A stretch of DNA of 42,637 nt from Cyanobacteria bacterium REEB67 (GTDB lineage Bacteria; Cyanobacteriota; Vampirovibrionia; Obscuribacterales; Obscuribacteraceae): the NCBI GenBank assembly GCA_018971775.1, contig JAGXAB010000056.1, positions 1-42,637 on the forward strand. Reading direction: 5' to 3'. Position numbers and translations under genes: made by a program. Of the stretch, positions 30,720 to 38,749 are shown piece after piece. The stretch's first letter is position 1, and every line of letters starts with the position of its first letter. The notes beneath the pieces were generated by a model. It was not told where the DNA came from, searched no databases, and worked only from the letters and a program-made list of their open reading frames with translations.

Positions 30720-32212
30720 AATGCCGCCAGGTAGTTAAACACATATTCGCGCAGCGCTTCCCAGGCGGTACCGGCCTGGCGCTTGCCGCGATGCTCCGCC
30801 TCTACCCGCCGCGAAGCGGCAGGCATGACGCAAGAGGGCTTGAGCTGCTTGAGCTCGTCGTCGGAAGCAAAGTCGATGATCGAGCCATCGCGTCCGTAAA
30901 AACGATAATTGCCGGAATCTTCCTCCGAGAGAAAATCAATCCGACCGGGAGCGAGAGTAGCGATTGTGCCGTCAACCATCGGCTTTCTTCGGGAGCCGAA
31001 TGCGGAGGGAGAAGAAGAAGAAGAAGAAGAAGAAGGCTTGGCACCAGATGCAGTGGCAACAACACTGGCCGCACCGGCACTTGTCGCACCGGCGATTGCG
31101 CCCCCGACGACGGCACGGACCGAGTGCTGATTGATCGCCAGATCTTCCGGTTTGACTTTGCGGAAGCGAGTAGCCATGCGAAATCCATCACTGGAAAACA
31201 AGGCGGTCATCGAAAACCAGTTGCCGTGTTCGTCCGGCAAAAGACGTCTTTCGATATTGACGTTGCGCACCAGATCAAGGCTCCAGAACTGCCCGTCCTG
31301 CCGCGCGATGCTGACGCAACCGCAGGCGTCGACTTGCATCGATTCGCCCTGCGCCTTGACTCGCCCTCCGGCATCGCGGAGGATGACGCCGTTGCGGTCG
31401 GCTTCAGCCAGAGAATGAATGGTGCCGCGAGCATCGGTGCGAATAAAAGCGGAGAGATGACCTTTGTCATCGTACTTGAACATGACTGTGACACCGCCGG
31501 CCGAGACGATCTCACGGACATGACCGAGGCCGTCTTTGAGGACGCGCGCACCGGTTGGGAAAGTTTCCACACGCGAGCCGCCCGCCTCTTCCGTCACCTG
31601 CACAGGAGACCCGCAGCGAGAGAGGCTCTGCTTGGAATCGGCACTGATGTTTTTAGCGGACCGCTCGGCTCCTTGCTGCAAGGCACGCAGGCTGCGCAAA
31701 TAAGCACCTGGACCGCCCTCACCGTGAGCGCCGTCGATTTCTCTCTGGACGCGGCGCGACTGGCCGCTCGCGCCGGCGCGATAAGAAGCGCTCTCCGTGC
31801 CGAAGTAGCCCCCGGAATAATTGCCCGGGTAACGTCCCTGATTGCTCTCAAGATCGAGCTCGTCCTGCTGACTGTAAGTCGAGCCCGAGCCGGAGGCGGC
31901 GGGCCAGTATCCTTCAGAATCAGTTGCGGCCAGACCATCGATATCCTCGCCCTCGGCGGCGATATCGGTTGCGTTTGACCCTCTAGCAAACCACGCCTCG
32001 AGCAACTGCGCGGCACTCGAACTGGAGACGACGGCGTCGGTGGTGGCATGATCGAGAATGGTGCGATTGGAGCCGGCAGCGCTCTGCGACAGGTAATCGA
32101 GCAGTCGGGTGTATTTCAGCTTGTCTTTTAAAGGCTCGGATTTTACACGCTCACCGAGTTGCGCTCTGCCTTGTGCTCTCAGAATGTGTCGAGGTTGGCG
32201 TTTTTCTAGCAT
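30716..32212 (-). CDS. YD/RHS-repeat-like protein, unknown function
   Basis: The product has 498 residues and no signal peptide. Residues 1-175 are low complexity and Ser/Gly-rich. Residues about 200-340 contain repeated short beta hairpins like those of RHS/YD proteins (VTVMFKYDDKGHLSAFIRTDARG, then DRNGVILRDAGGRVK). A Gly/Ala stretch (about 370-395) could be a helix or linker, followed by a run of nine Ser encoded by a GAA microsatellite. The C-terminal part has another hairpin pair (YRFYGRDGSIIDFASDDEL). No polymorphic toxin core or RHS cage is seen at this length. Coupling to the mutase suggests co-expression only. Confidence 0.6.
   Translation of the reverse strand: MLEKRQPRHILRAQGRAQLGERVKSEPLKDKLKYTRLLDYLSQSAAGSNRTILDHATTDAVVSSSSAAQLLEAWFARGSNATDIAAEGEDIDGLAATDSEGYWPAASGSGSTYSQQDELDLESNQGRYPGNYSGGYFGTESASYRAGASGQSRRVQREIDGAHGEGGPGAYLRSLRALQQGAERSAKNISADSKQSLSRCGSPVQVTEEAGGSRVETFPTGARVLKDGLGHVREIVSAGGVTVMFKYDDKGHLSAFIRTDARGTIHSLAEADRNGVILRDAGGRVKAQGESMQVDACGCVSIARQDGQFWSLDLVRNVNIERRLLPDEHGNWFSMTALFSSDGFRMATRFRKVKPEDLAINQHSVRAVVGGAIAGATSAGAASVVATASGAKPSSSSSSSSPSAFGSRRKPMVDGTIATLAPGRIDFLSEEDSGNYRFYGRDGSIIDFASDDELKQLKPSCVMPAASRRVEAEHRGKRQAGTAWEALREYVFNYLAAL
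31011..31035. repeat. GAA trinucleotide microsatellite (poly-Ser)
   Basis: Eight consecutive GAA triplets on the plus strand encode Ser (TTC/TCT register) in the YD-like protein. Slippage would change the Ser run length in frame. Confidence 0.85.
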
Positions 32213-32312
32213 GACTGTTTGGGGGCAGAGTCAACAAAGATGAAACCAGTCAAATCTGGCCCAGGACCTTGTTAGAGCCCCACCATACTAACATCTATTG
32301 GCAAGTTGTAAA

Positions 32313-33122
32313 CTACTTGTCGGGACGGCGATAGTTCGCGTCCGTAGATAACCAACCTCTAACCTGCAGTGATTCTGCCATTTTTACGCCTGTAGTGCGC
32401 TCATCGTACATCGCCACGCAAAACTGACCGATGTCGATCTGGCCCTTGCTGAGTAAATCCTCACCAAGTTGCAAAGAGAACATTTCGCTTTCGGTTACAT
32501 AACCGGCTGAGAGGACGAGGTCCTTGACCGGCACGTCGGGGAAGCTGCGCATCTGGTTGGTCAGAGCTTGCACTTCGGCGGCGGCGATAATCTGAGCGAC
32601 ACGCAGCAGCTCGATCAGGGTCGGAAGCGGCTGCTGGACGATTGGCTGGGTGACCATCAAGACAGGTTGCGGCGCGCGTTGTTCGACGTCGATCATTTCG
32701 AAAGTACCATCTTCCGGAATGATTTCCTTTTGCAGCAGGACGGAGCGACTGACGATCAAGTCGTGACTGAGTCTCAGACGCGGCTTGCGCAGGATAAAAC
32801 CGGCGTCCAGGATATGAAAATAATCGAGGCGTTTTTCACGCGCATTGTTTTCGCGCAAAAATTTCTTGGCGGTACGGAAGTAAGCTGCCACCACCACTGA
32901 TGGCGGCACATCGCAGTCGATACCCAGAATTTCGTAGTTATTGCGAGGGCTTTCGGTCTGAGGCGATTTTAAATTGGGCACGAGGTCGGGGAAGAGTTGA
33001 TACAGCTCACTGCACGATTTGACCTGTCCGCTGGTATCAGAGTCAGCCCAACTCTGGCGCAGAGCAGCACAGAGAATTTGACTCTCTAGCTCGATTCGAT
33101 TGGCGCCACCAGCATCGGCCAT
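32313..33122 (-). CDS. Degenerate J-domain-like protein
   Basis: The product has 269 residues. Residues 62-122 follow the helix layout of a J domain (NNYEILGIDCDVPPSVVVAAYFRTAKKF, then a long helix ending RLRLSHDL), but the HPD tripeptide that stimulates Hsp70 is absent; at that position the sequence reads RENNAREK. It cannot act as a normal DnaJ. The C-terminal half (about 165-265: LIELLRVAQIIAAAEVQAL, DLVLSAGYVTESEMFSLQLGEDLLSKGQI) resembles the helical MshEN/GspE-N type regulatory domain that in other proteins binds nucleotide or c-di-GMP. Function unknown. It lies between the YD-like and FHA genes on the same strand. Confidence 0.6.
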   Translation of the reverse strand: MADAGGANRIELESQILCAALRQSWADSDTSGQVKSCSELYQLFPDLVPNLKSPQTESPRNNYEILGIDCDVPPSVVVAAYFRTAKKFLRENNAREKRLDYFHILDAGFILRKPRLRLSHDLIVSRSVLLQKEIIPEDGTFEMIDVEQRAPQPVLMVTQPIVQQPLPTLIELLRVAQIIAAAEVQALTNQMRSFPDVPVKDLVLSAGYVTESEMFSLQLGEDLLSKGQIDIGQFCVAMYDERTTGVKMAESLQVRGWLSTDANYRRPDK

Positions 33123-33199
33123 TGGTAAGCTTTTACCTCTAAATTAACTACCCTGATATTTTTGCTTGCTATTTTTCCCAGCCACAAGTCCTTGCCGGC

Positions 33200-33652
33200 C
33201 TAACTCTTTTCCACTTCGAAAGTGAGTTCGGTGTGGCCGACCCTGATTTTATCGCCCGCCGACAGGACCTGCCGTTTGACTACAGGATGACCGTTCAAAA
33301 GTGAACCATTGGTCGAACCGAGATCTTCGATCCAGAAGTCGCCTTCTTCGAAAGTGATCCAGGCGTGGTGGCGAGAAGTGAAAGTGTCGTCCGGAATCAC
33401 GACCTGATTGGTCGGATCGCGGCCGATTTTCACCTTGGAACTCTTCAGCTCATAACGCTGACCGGTTTTTTGCACGACGACGACAACGGTCTGAGTGATG
33501 GCGTCATCGGCCGGCTTGCCGTCAGCCGACTTGAGATAGTCAAGCTGCAAACTCTTCAAATCCAGGTCGGTCACCGTTGCGCAATAAACACAGCGAGTGC
33601 CCATAGGGGTTGGACGCCCACAGCTGGGACATGGTTCTGTAGTATCTGGCAT
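33200..33652 (-). CDS. Zinc-ribbon plus FHA domain protein
   Basis: The product has 150 residues from the ATG at 33652 with AGGAG 4 bases upstream; a TTG at 33667 is the alternative. Residues 8-24 hold a four-Cys zinc ribbon (CPSC and CVYC). Residues 70-147 form an FHA domain with GRD at 77-79, SRHH at 93-96 and STNG at 113-116, all phosphothreonine-recognition residues. FHA proteins dock phosphorylated partners, often of Ser/Thr kinases. No such kinase is in this window. It sits with the J-like and YD-like proteins in one minus-strand run. Confidence 0.93.
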   Translation of the reverse strand: MPDTTEPCPSCGRPTPMGTRCVYCATVTDLDLKSLQLDYLKSADGKPADDAITQTVVVVVQKTGQRYELKSSKVKIGRDPTNQVVIPDDTFTSRHHAWITFEEGDFWIEDLGSTNGSLLNGHPVVKRQVLSAGDKIRVGHTELTFEVEKS

Positions 33653-34018
33653 GCGGCTCCTAGTCAAAGAGTCGAAGCGCTTAGCTTCCTCGGTACTAAA
33701 GTGCTTCTACAAACACATGTTTTATTATACGCACCAGATCTGGCTAGATAACATGCCATTAGATACTGGCAAGCGTTGTGAAGTGGTCGTGCCCATGGAT
33801 CAACGGGCAGTAACAACGCTGCAACGGTAAACCGGCGTGCAAACAGTGCGACCTGCGATTCAAGTTTTGAATCGCCGATGAAGCGCAAACTAATGCAACG
33901 ATTTAAAAAATTGAATCAGGCAGTTAGGCTTCGATTTTCAATCCGAGCTTGATTTTCAATTCAGGCTTGAGAAGGCCAGAGCAAACTGGCCATAACTAGC
34001 GTGGAATGACCCTGAAGC
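33653..34018. other. Intergenic region between FHA and zinc-ribbon genes
   Basis: These 366 bases hold no credible gene. The word CTTGATTTTCAAT and close variants repeat near 33930-33975, and the GC content dips at 33890-33910. The FHA gene promoter is probably within about 100 bases of 33652, but no clear -35/-10 pair is seen. Confidence 0.5.
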
Positions 34019-34366
34019 CTAGGCGCTGGCGACCTGGATAACGTCGCCATCGGCGTTGGCATCGCCTTCATTGTCCACGTCGGCCTCGGCCTTACGCGTA
34101 CGGAAACAGTAGGTGCAATAGACCGGCTTATAGCCTTTGGGCTGGAAGGGGACTCGAGTCGGAGCGCCGCATTCGGCGCAATTGACCTCGGCGGTGCGAC
34201 CCGGATCCTCGCCATTGCGCTGAACGCGCATCAATATCCGACAGTTCGGGCAGCGCTTTGGTTCATTAATAAGGCCTTTGGCGTGGAAGAACTCCTGTTC
34301 TCCCGCTGAAAATACGAAGGACTTATTACAATCCCGACAGCTTATATCCTTGTCCTGGAAAACCAT
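34019..34366 (-). CDS. Double zinc-ribbon protein
   Basis: The product has 115 residues with four CxxC pairs at 10/13, 39/42, 63/66 and 84/87. The first half (DISCRDCNKSFVFSAGEQEFFHAKGL, then RCPNCR) matches the probable zinc-ribbon family with the GEQEFF motif. The second half (CAECG, then VPFQPKGYKPVYCTYCF) matches the CxxC-x17-CxxC family. The tail is acidic. The protein probably binds two zinc ions and nucleic acid or protein; no function is established. It is a single gene with its own promoter. Confidence 0.88.
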   Translation of the reverse strand: MVFQDKDISCRDCNKSFVFSAGEQEFFHAKGLINEPKRCPNCRILMRVQRNGEDPGRTAEVNCAECGAPTRVPFQPKGYKPVYCTYCFRTRKAEADVDNEGDANADGDVIQVASA

Positions 34367-34584
34367 AGCGTGCCACCTGTGATATAGGGTTTCCTTAGTG
34401 AAAAAAAAATGACCGTGTCGAGATATCCGACAACATCTACTTCGAACCAGTCAGTATTACCATGCTATCACGAAAGGTTGCAGGCGGGATATCGCCAAAG
34501 CCCAGTCTAAGGGAATCACCATAGAAATATGGCAATCTCCTTATGCAAGCGATTACGCTGGAAACGAGCCAGGAAGCTGAAAAC

Positions 34585-35550
34585 TCAATATCGACGGGAG
34601 TATGCGGATGCCGAAAGGGGCACGGGCTGGCCACTGTAGTGTGCAGCGGCGGCTACCATAGCCGCATTATCAGTACAAAGACTGGGCGCCGGGCGGTATA
34701 ACCGGATTCCAGCGGCGGTCTCGAATCGTCGTCTCAAATCAGAATTGGCCGCGACGCCTCCAGCCAGGACAATTTTGTCCAAATTAAGATTTTGGGCTGC
34801 CAGCATGGTCTTGCGAAAGAGGACCCGATTCACTGCATCTTGAAATGACGCAGCAAGATCATCAACGCTTATGTTTTTGTCTTTGTGGTTTTCCAGTGTC
34901 CTCAAAACAGCTGTTTTGAGACCGCTGAAGCTGAAATCGTATCCGGCTACCACCCCTTCGGGCAGGGCAAATGCTCTGGGGTTTCCCCCTACTGCCGCCT
35001 GGTCGATGGCCGGCCCGCCGGGGTAGCCAAGGCCTAGGAGACGGGCCACCTTATCGTAAGCCTCGCCGGAAGCATCATCGATAGTCTGGCCGAGGACTAA
35101 GGCATCTTTGTACGACTGGAAATGCATGATTTGAGTGTGACCGCCACTGACGACCAGAGCGACGAAGGGCGGCTCCAGGTCGGAGCCGATGTAATTGGCG
35201 CAGACATGGGCAAGAATGTGATCGACGGCAAGCAAAGGCACGTCATAGCTCCAGGCCAGAGCTTTGGCGCAGGAAAGTCCGACCAGTAACGTGCCAATCA
35301 AGCCGGGCCCATTGGTGCAAGCAATGCCGGCAAGCGAGCGCGGAGCGATGGCAGATTCGTCGAAGACTTCGGCGACCAGATCGTTGATTGCCTCCAGATG
35401 CCGCCTGGCAGCCACCTCAGGCACGACACCGCCAAACTGGCGATGGAGATTGATTTGCGAGACGATACGACTGGAAAGAAGCTTGCGACCGTCTTCAACG
35501 ATAGCCACGGCCGTCTCGTCGCAGCTCGTTTCGATACCGAGATAAAGCAC
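34585..35550 (-). CDS. tsaD: tRNA threonylcarbamoyladenosine transferase TsaD
   Basis: The product has 321 residues from the GTG at 35550, chosen because an AGGTAA lies just upstream and the protein then starts directly at VLYLGIETSCDET, the conserved beginning. The ATP-binding ASKHA fold is clear: HILAH at 111-115 supplies metal-binding His, ALVVSGGHTQ follows, and GVAANSDLRR and CTDNAAM lie near the end. TsaD, with TsaB, TsaC and TsaE, makes t6A at position 37 of ANN-decoding tRNAs and is generally essential. No other t6A gene is adjacent. It is divergent from the secreted trio across a promoter region. Confidence 0.97.
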   Translation of the reverse strand: MLYLGIETSCDETAVAIVEDGRKLLSSRIVSQINLHRQFGGVVPEVAARRHLEAINDLVAEVFDESAIAPRSLAGIACTNGPGLIGTLLVGLSCAKALAWSYDVPLLAVDHILAHVCANYIGSDLEPPFVALVVSGGHTQIMHFQSYKDALVLGQTIDDASGEAYDKVARLLGLGYPGGPAIDQAAVGGNPRAFALPEGVVAGYDFSFSGLKTAVLRTLENHKDKNISVDDLAASFQDAVNRVLFRKTMLAAQNLNLDKIVLAGGVAANSDLRRRFETAAGIRLYRPAPSLCTDNAAMVAAAAHYSGQPVPLSASAYSRRY

Positions 35551-35622
35551 GATAGTTACCTGGGGTGACACTCTCAAAATAGCACAGACCGAGAATTAAC
35601 CTGGCTTTCGTCAGCGCGCCTA

Positions 35623-35651
35623 TTGACAAGCGATGGCGCCAGGCTTAGTAT
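35623..35651 (+). promoter_or_regulatory. Promoter of the secreted-protein cluster
   Basis: TTGACA (perfect -35, 35623-35628) is followed by exactly 17 bases and TAGTAT (4 of 6 to -10, 35646-35651). The first start codon lies about 150 bases on, so the leader is about 140 bases. It is the best promoter in the window. Confidence 0.75.
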
Positions 35652-35799
35652 CTTGCCTATTAAGGACCGATTTAGTGCCCACTTTTATGGGTACACATAT
35701 AAAGAGGGTTCTGAGCGCGAAAACCGCATGTTTTAGAAGTGGTTGAGCGTTTTTCCTTTACTAAACAATTTGCTGCATATCAGCCCTGAGGGTGCTCGC

Positions 35800-36411
35800 A
35801 TGGATAAGAACAAGATTTCATCAGCGTTTTCAAGAGACGCGATTGGCGGCTTGATTGTCGTCGCGGTGCTCGGGGGCTTGTGGCAGCCGACAGCTCTGGC
35901 TCAAGTTTCAGGCAACGTCACTTTTGGTGCCAATGGTCCGGTAGCTAATATGCCTGCCATTCAAAACAGCACTCCTTCCAACGTCGCCGGCCCCGCAATG
36001 AACAGTCTCGGCGACACAGGCGTGATTGGGCGCAGCACCTACAAAAGCGGCGAGGCGCCGGAAGACGCCGGCATGTCCGGCTTGATCAGCAATCCAAGCT
36101 CGCAAAACTATCCTATTAATGGACCGGGTAATAACTTCGGTCCGAACATGAGCGGTGCGGTGAACGGCCTGATGGCACCCAACAGCGTCGGTGGCGCTCC
36201 CTTGCGGCAATGGGGCGGCGCCGGCTACGGCTTCAATGCCAATCCGCAAAACCAGGTTTACAGCATGGCTACAGGCGTCAACAAGGTTATTCAAAACGTC
36301 GTCAATGACCTCGGCGGCGGCATCCTGACTATTGGCGGACCACGCTTGCCCGTCACGTCCACCGGCTCGATCGATTTGAACAGCACCGGTTCGTGGCCTC
36401 CCGGGAAATGA
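35800..36411 (+). CDS. Secreted protein 1 of a three-gene cluster, unknown family
   Basis: The product has 203 residues from the ATG at 35800, chosen for the adjacent GAGGG and because it starts the export signal (hydrophobic GGLIVVAVLGGLW, cut near ALAQ). The mature part is rich in Gly, Asn, Pro and Ser and has no Cys. It contains GRSTYKSGEAPEDAGMSG, which recurs in altered form in the next gene. Repeats of NxGP and GGxx type suggest an extended or fibre-like structure. I recognise no family. The cluster is transcribed from the promoter at 35623. Surface or matrix role inferred. Confidence 0.75.
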   Translation: MDKNKISSAFSRDAIGGLIVVAVLGGLWQPTALAQVSGNVTFGANGPVANMPAIQNSTPSNVAGPAMNSLGDTGVIGRSTYKSGEAPEDAGMSGLISNPSSQNYPINGPGNNFGPNMSGAVNGLMAPNSVGGAPLRQWGGAGYGFNANPQNQVYSMATGVNKVIQNVVNDLGGGILTIGGPRLPVTSTGSIDLNSTGSWPPGK

Positions 36412-36433
36412 TTTCTGGAGTATTAAACCCATC

Positions 36434-37039
36434 ATGAAAAATCTTATGTTTTCAAATTCGGCGATAAAAAAAGTGCTCCTCGCATCAGCCCTGCTGCTGC
36501 CTCTGGCAGGCTTCAGCGCAAACGGCGCGCTGGCACAGACTTTTGACACCACTTCCTTGCAAAGCAGCGTGACCGCGCAAGACAGCGGTTCCGTACCGGC
36601 TAACGGCGGCCAGGCCCTTGCCTCCAACGGGGCTCAGGGCGATGTTAACCGGACCAGCTACAGAACAGGCGAATCTCCGGGCTTTTCCGGTATGTCAGGC
36701 AATACCTCGAGCGTTACCACCAAACAATTGGGCCGCCCGATGCAGCACTTGACCCTTCCATATGCAGGCACGGCTATTCAGGCGGGCATCTTCGGCATGG
36801 GGCCGCAATTTTCCGCTCCACAACGCTTCACGACCGTGCTCGATGACCCGATCAATCTACCGGGGATGAGCATCGATCCGACCACAGGCACAGTCTTTAC
36901 CAGGACCGGCAATACGGTGACCTCGGTTGGCGGCATCGGTAGCGGCAGTGTCAATGGTGGCATCACCGTCGGCGGCACCAGCGTCAATTTGAACGGCATC
37001 GGCAGCGGTATTTTAAATGGCGGCTTCAGCGGTTTTTAG
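36434..37039 (+). CDS. Secreted protein 2 of the cluster, related to protein 1
   Basis: The product has 201 residues. The signal peptide covers about 12-35 (VLLASALLLPLAGFSANGALAQ). The segment NRTSYRTGESPGFSGMSG corresponds to the GRSTYKSGEAPEDAGMSG motif of the previous gene, so these two are probably paralogues. The C-terminus is a Gly-rich beta-type repeat (VGGIGSGSVNGGITVGG, then GIGSGILNGGFSGF). It has no Cys. It starts 22 bases after gene 1 with GGAG upstream. No function known. Confidence 0.78.
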   Translation: MKNLMFSNSAIKKVLLASALLLPLAGFSANGALAQTFDTTSLQSSVTAQDSGSVPANGGQALASNGAQGDVNRTSYRTGESPGFSGMSGNTSSVTTKQLGRPMQHLTLPYAGTAIQAGIFGMGPQFSAPQRFTTVLDDPINLPGMSIDPTTGTVFTRTGNTVTSVGGIGSGSVNGGITVGGTSVNLNGIGSGILNGGFSGF

Positions 37040-37053
37040 TCCGGAGTATCAAT

Positions 37054-37698
37054 ATGTCTATTTCACAAATTTCTAAAAACTCGCCTCGCCACAGCTGCTC
37101 GACAAAAGGCTTAAACGTAGCTCGCCTCCTCGCTTTGCTCTCGTCTCTAACCCTGGCGACGACCTTTGGTCAAGCCGCCCAGGCGCAAAATGCCACCTCC
37201 ATACTCAATCAGGGCCTGGGTATTTACAATCAGGCCACCACCGGCAATCGCATGGGCTTGCCGCCGACCACGACTGACAGTTTCGTCTATCAAGCGGGCG
37301 GCATGGCCGACCTCATTTACGGCGACGAGTCGAATGGTCTGCCGCCATTTTTTGGTTTCTCTCAAGAACACCGCATAAACGCCGGGATTTTTGGTCAAAG
37401 GGACGCCGGCATCACGACCGGCCACGGTAGTTTCCTGCCCGATGCCTGGGGCGCCGACGAATTTATCGGCAATGAATGGAGCTGGGCCGGCTCATCAAAC
37501 GGCAATGCCCGTCAAATCGGTGCCACCGCCTTGAATGCGGCGGATTTACTGGAAGCGGTCGTGATCAGCGTCCTCGACCTCTGGGACAATGGCACGATGA
37601 ATTTTACCGATAATTCGGCCCAGAACTCGATGCAGAGCACCGTGCAGGGCGCCATGAATGGTTACGTCCCCGGTATGGGTTCGTCGGCCGGCTTCTAA
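37054..37698 (+). CDS. Secreted protein 3 of the cluster, unknown
   Basis: The product has 214 residues with a signal peptide near 23-45 (VARLLALLSSLTLATTFGQAAQAQ). The mature protein is Gly/Asn-rich, with a Trp/Asp-rich stretch (DAWGADEFIGNEWSWAGSS). Unlike genes 1 and 2, the YxSGExPxxxGMSG motif is not evident. It starts 14 bases after gene 2, with GGAG upstream, and so belongs to the same transcript. It contains no Cys. Function unknown. Confidence 0.7.
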   Translation: MSISQISKNSPRHSCSTKGLNVARLLALLSSLTLATTFGQAAQAQNATSILNQGLGIYNQATTGNRMGLPPTTTDSFVYQAGGMADLIYGDESNGLPPFFGFSQEHRINAGIFGQRDAGITTGHGSFLPDAWGADEFIGNEWSWAGSSNGNARQIGATALNAADLLEAVVISVLDLWDNGTMNFTDNSAQNSMQSTVQGAMNGYVPGMGSSAGF

Positions 37699-37771
37699 AG
37701 CAAAGCTATCGCTCATCCATTGGTATAAGTTAAACTAAGCGTGCAAAATGCAGGCTAAAGGAACTTACTAA

Positions 37772-38149
37772 ATGGCAGAGATTATCTCGACGGCTGACGC
37801 CCCCCAGGCGATTGGCCCATATTCGCAGGCAATCAAACACAACGGTCTTGTTTTCATCTCCGGTCAGATCCCCCTCGATCCGGCCAGCGGCGAGCTCGTC
37901 GGTGGTGATATCAGCGCTCAGACAACCCGGGTGTTGAAAAATCTGACCGCTATCCTTGAAGCGGCCGGAAGCGGTCTGGACAAAGTGCTCAAGACGACCG
38001 TCTTCCTCAAAGACATGAATGATTTTGCGGCCATGAACAAAATCTACGGCGAAACCTTCGGCTCCCACAAACCGGCCCGGGCCACTGTGGAAGTATCGCG
38101 CCTGCCGCGCGATGTCTCAGTGGAAATCGAACTGGTGGCAGCCTGCTAA
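37772..38149 (+). CDS. RidA family reactive-imine deaminase
   Basis: The product has 125 residues, the normal size. RidA hallmarks are present: AIGPYSQAIKHNGLVFISGQIPLDP, VFLKDMNDFAAMNKIY, and the substrate Arg in KPARATVEV. The family hydrolyses enamine/imine intermediates formed by PLP enzymes, protecting the cell from 2-aminoacrylate. The stop TAA directly abuts the ATG of the prepilin peptidase (no gap), so the two are co-translated. Family assignment is secure. The exact substrate is not. Confidence 0.95.
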   Translation: MAEIISTADAPQAIGPYSQAIKHNGLVFISGQIPLDPASGELVGGDISAQTTRVLKNLTAILEAAGSGLDKVLKTTVFLKDMNDFAAMNKIYGETFGSHKPARATVEVSRLPRDVSVEIELVAAC

Positions 38150-38719
38150 ATGCCTCAACTTAGCTATGCCGAAATAGTGATCCTGGTGGCCGTGACAATA
38201 GGCGCCGTTACCGACATGATCACAAAAAAAATCTATAACGTCGTCACTTTTCCGACGGCGGCGATTGGATTTTTACTAAACACAATGAGCAATGCCAATC
38301 ATCTGGAAGGGTTCATGATGGCGCTTTCCGGCTGGTTCCTCGCTACTTTCATCATGGTCCTGCCCAACCCCGGTAAGAAAATCGCCTTCGGCGACGTCAA
38401 AATGATGGGAGCGGTCGGTGCCTGCCTGGGATGGGTGAAAATGCTCATTTGCATGTTCTATTTTTCGCTCACCTACGGCCTGATCGCCTTGATTTTGATC
38501 GCCAGAGCCATTCCCAAAGATCAGATTAAAGGCTTCTGGCTCGTCGTCAAATCGTGGCTTTCGGTCGGTGTCGATCTCTCCGGTACAGTCGACACGACCC
38601 AGGTAGATGAAGCGCGTAAGGCGAAAATACCGATCGGCCCGGCCATCGCACTCGGCACCTATCTCGGTGTTTTCTTCGACAAACCCCTCATGCACTTCCT
38701 CGGCTTCAACTCTTACTAA
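38150..38719 (+). CDS. CpaA/TadV-type prepilin peptidase (A24)
   Basis: The product has 189 residues with about six hydrophobic helices. The two catalytic aspartates of the type IV leader peptidase family are Asp22 (GAVTDMITKKIYN) and Asp82 (FGDVKMMGAVG). The N-methyltransferase domain of PilD is absent, so it is the short CpaA/TadV form. Such enzymes cleave the leader of class III prepilins or pseudopilins. A soluble insert (about 135-155) lies before the last helix (IPIGPAIALGTYLG). No pilin or ATPase gene is in this window. It starts directly after the RidA stop. Confidence 0.9.
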   Translation: MPQLSYAEIVILVAVTIGAVTDMITKKIYNVVTFPTAAIGFLLNTMSNANHLEGFMMALSGWFLATFIMVLPNPGKKIAFGDVKMMGAVGACLGWVKMLICMFYFSLTYGLIALILIARAIPKDQIKGFWLVVKSWLSVGVDLSGTVDTTQVDEARKAKIPIGPAIALGTYLGVFFDKPLMHFLGFNSY

Positions 38720-38749
38720 ATCAAATGCTTACTGAAGAAGGAGCGCCCA

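Noticed and set aside
30791..31978. 395-codon open frame opposite the YD-like gene
   Set aside because: Composition is antisense of the Ser/Gly-rich gene; no domain and no translation signal.
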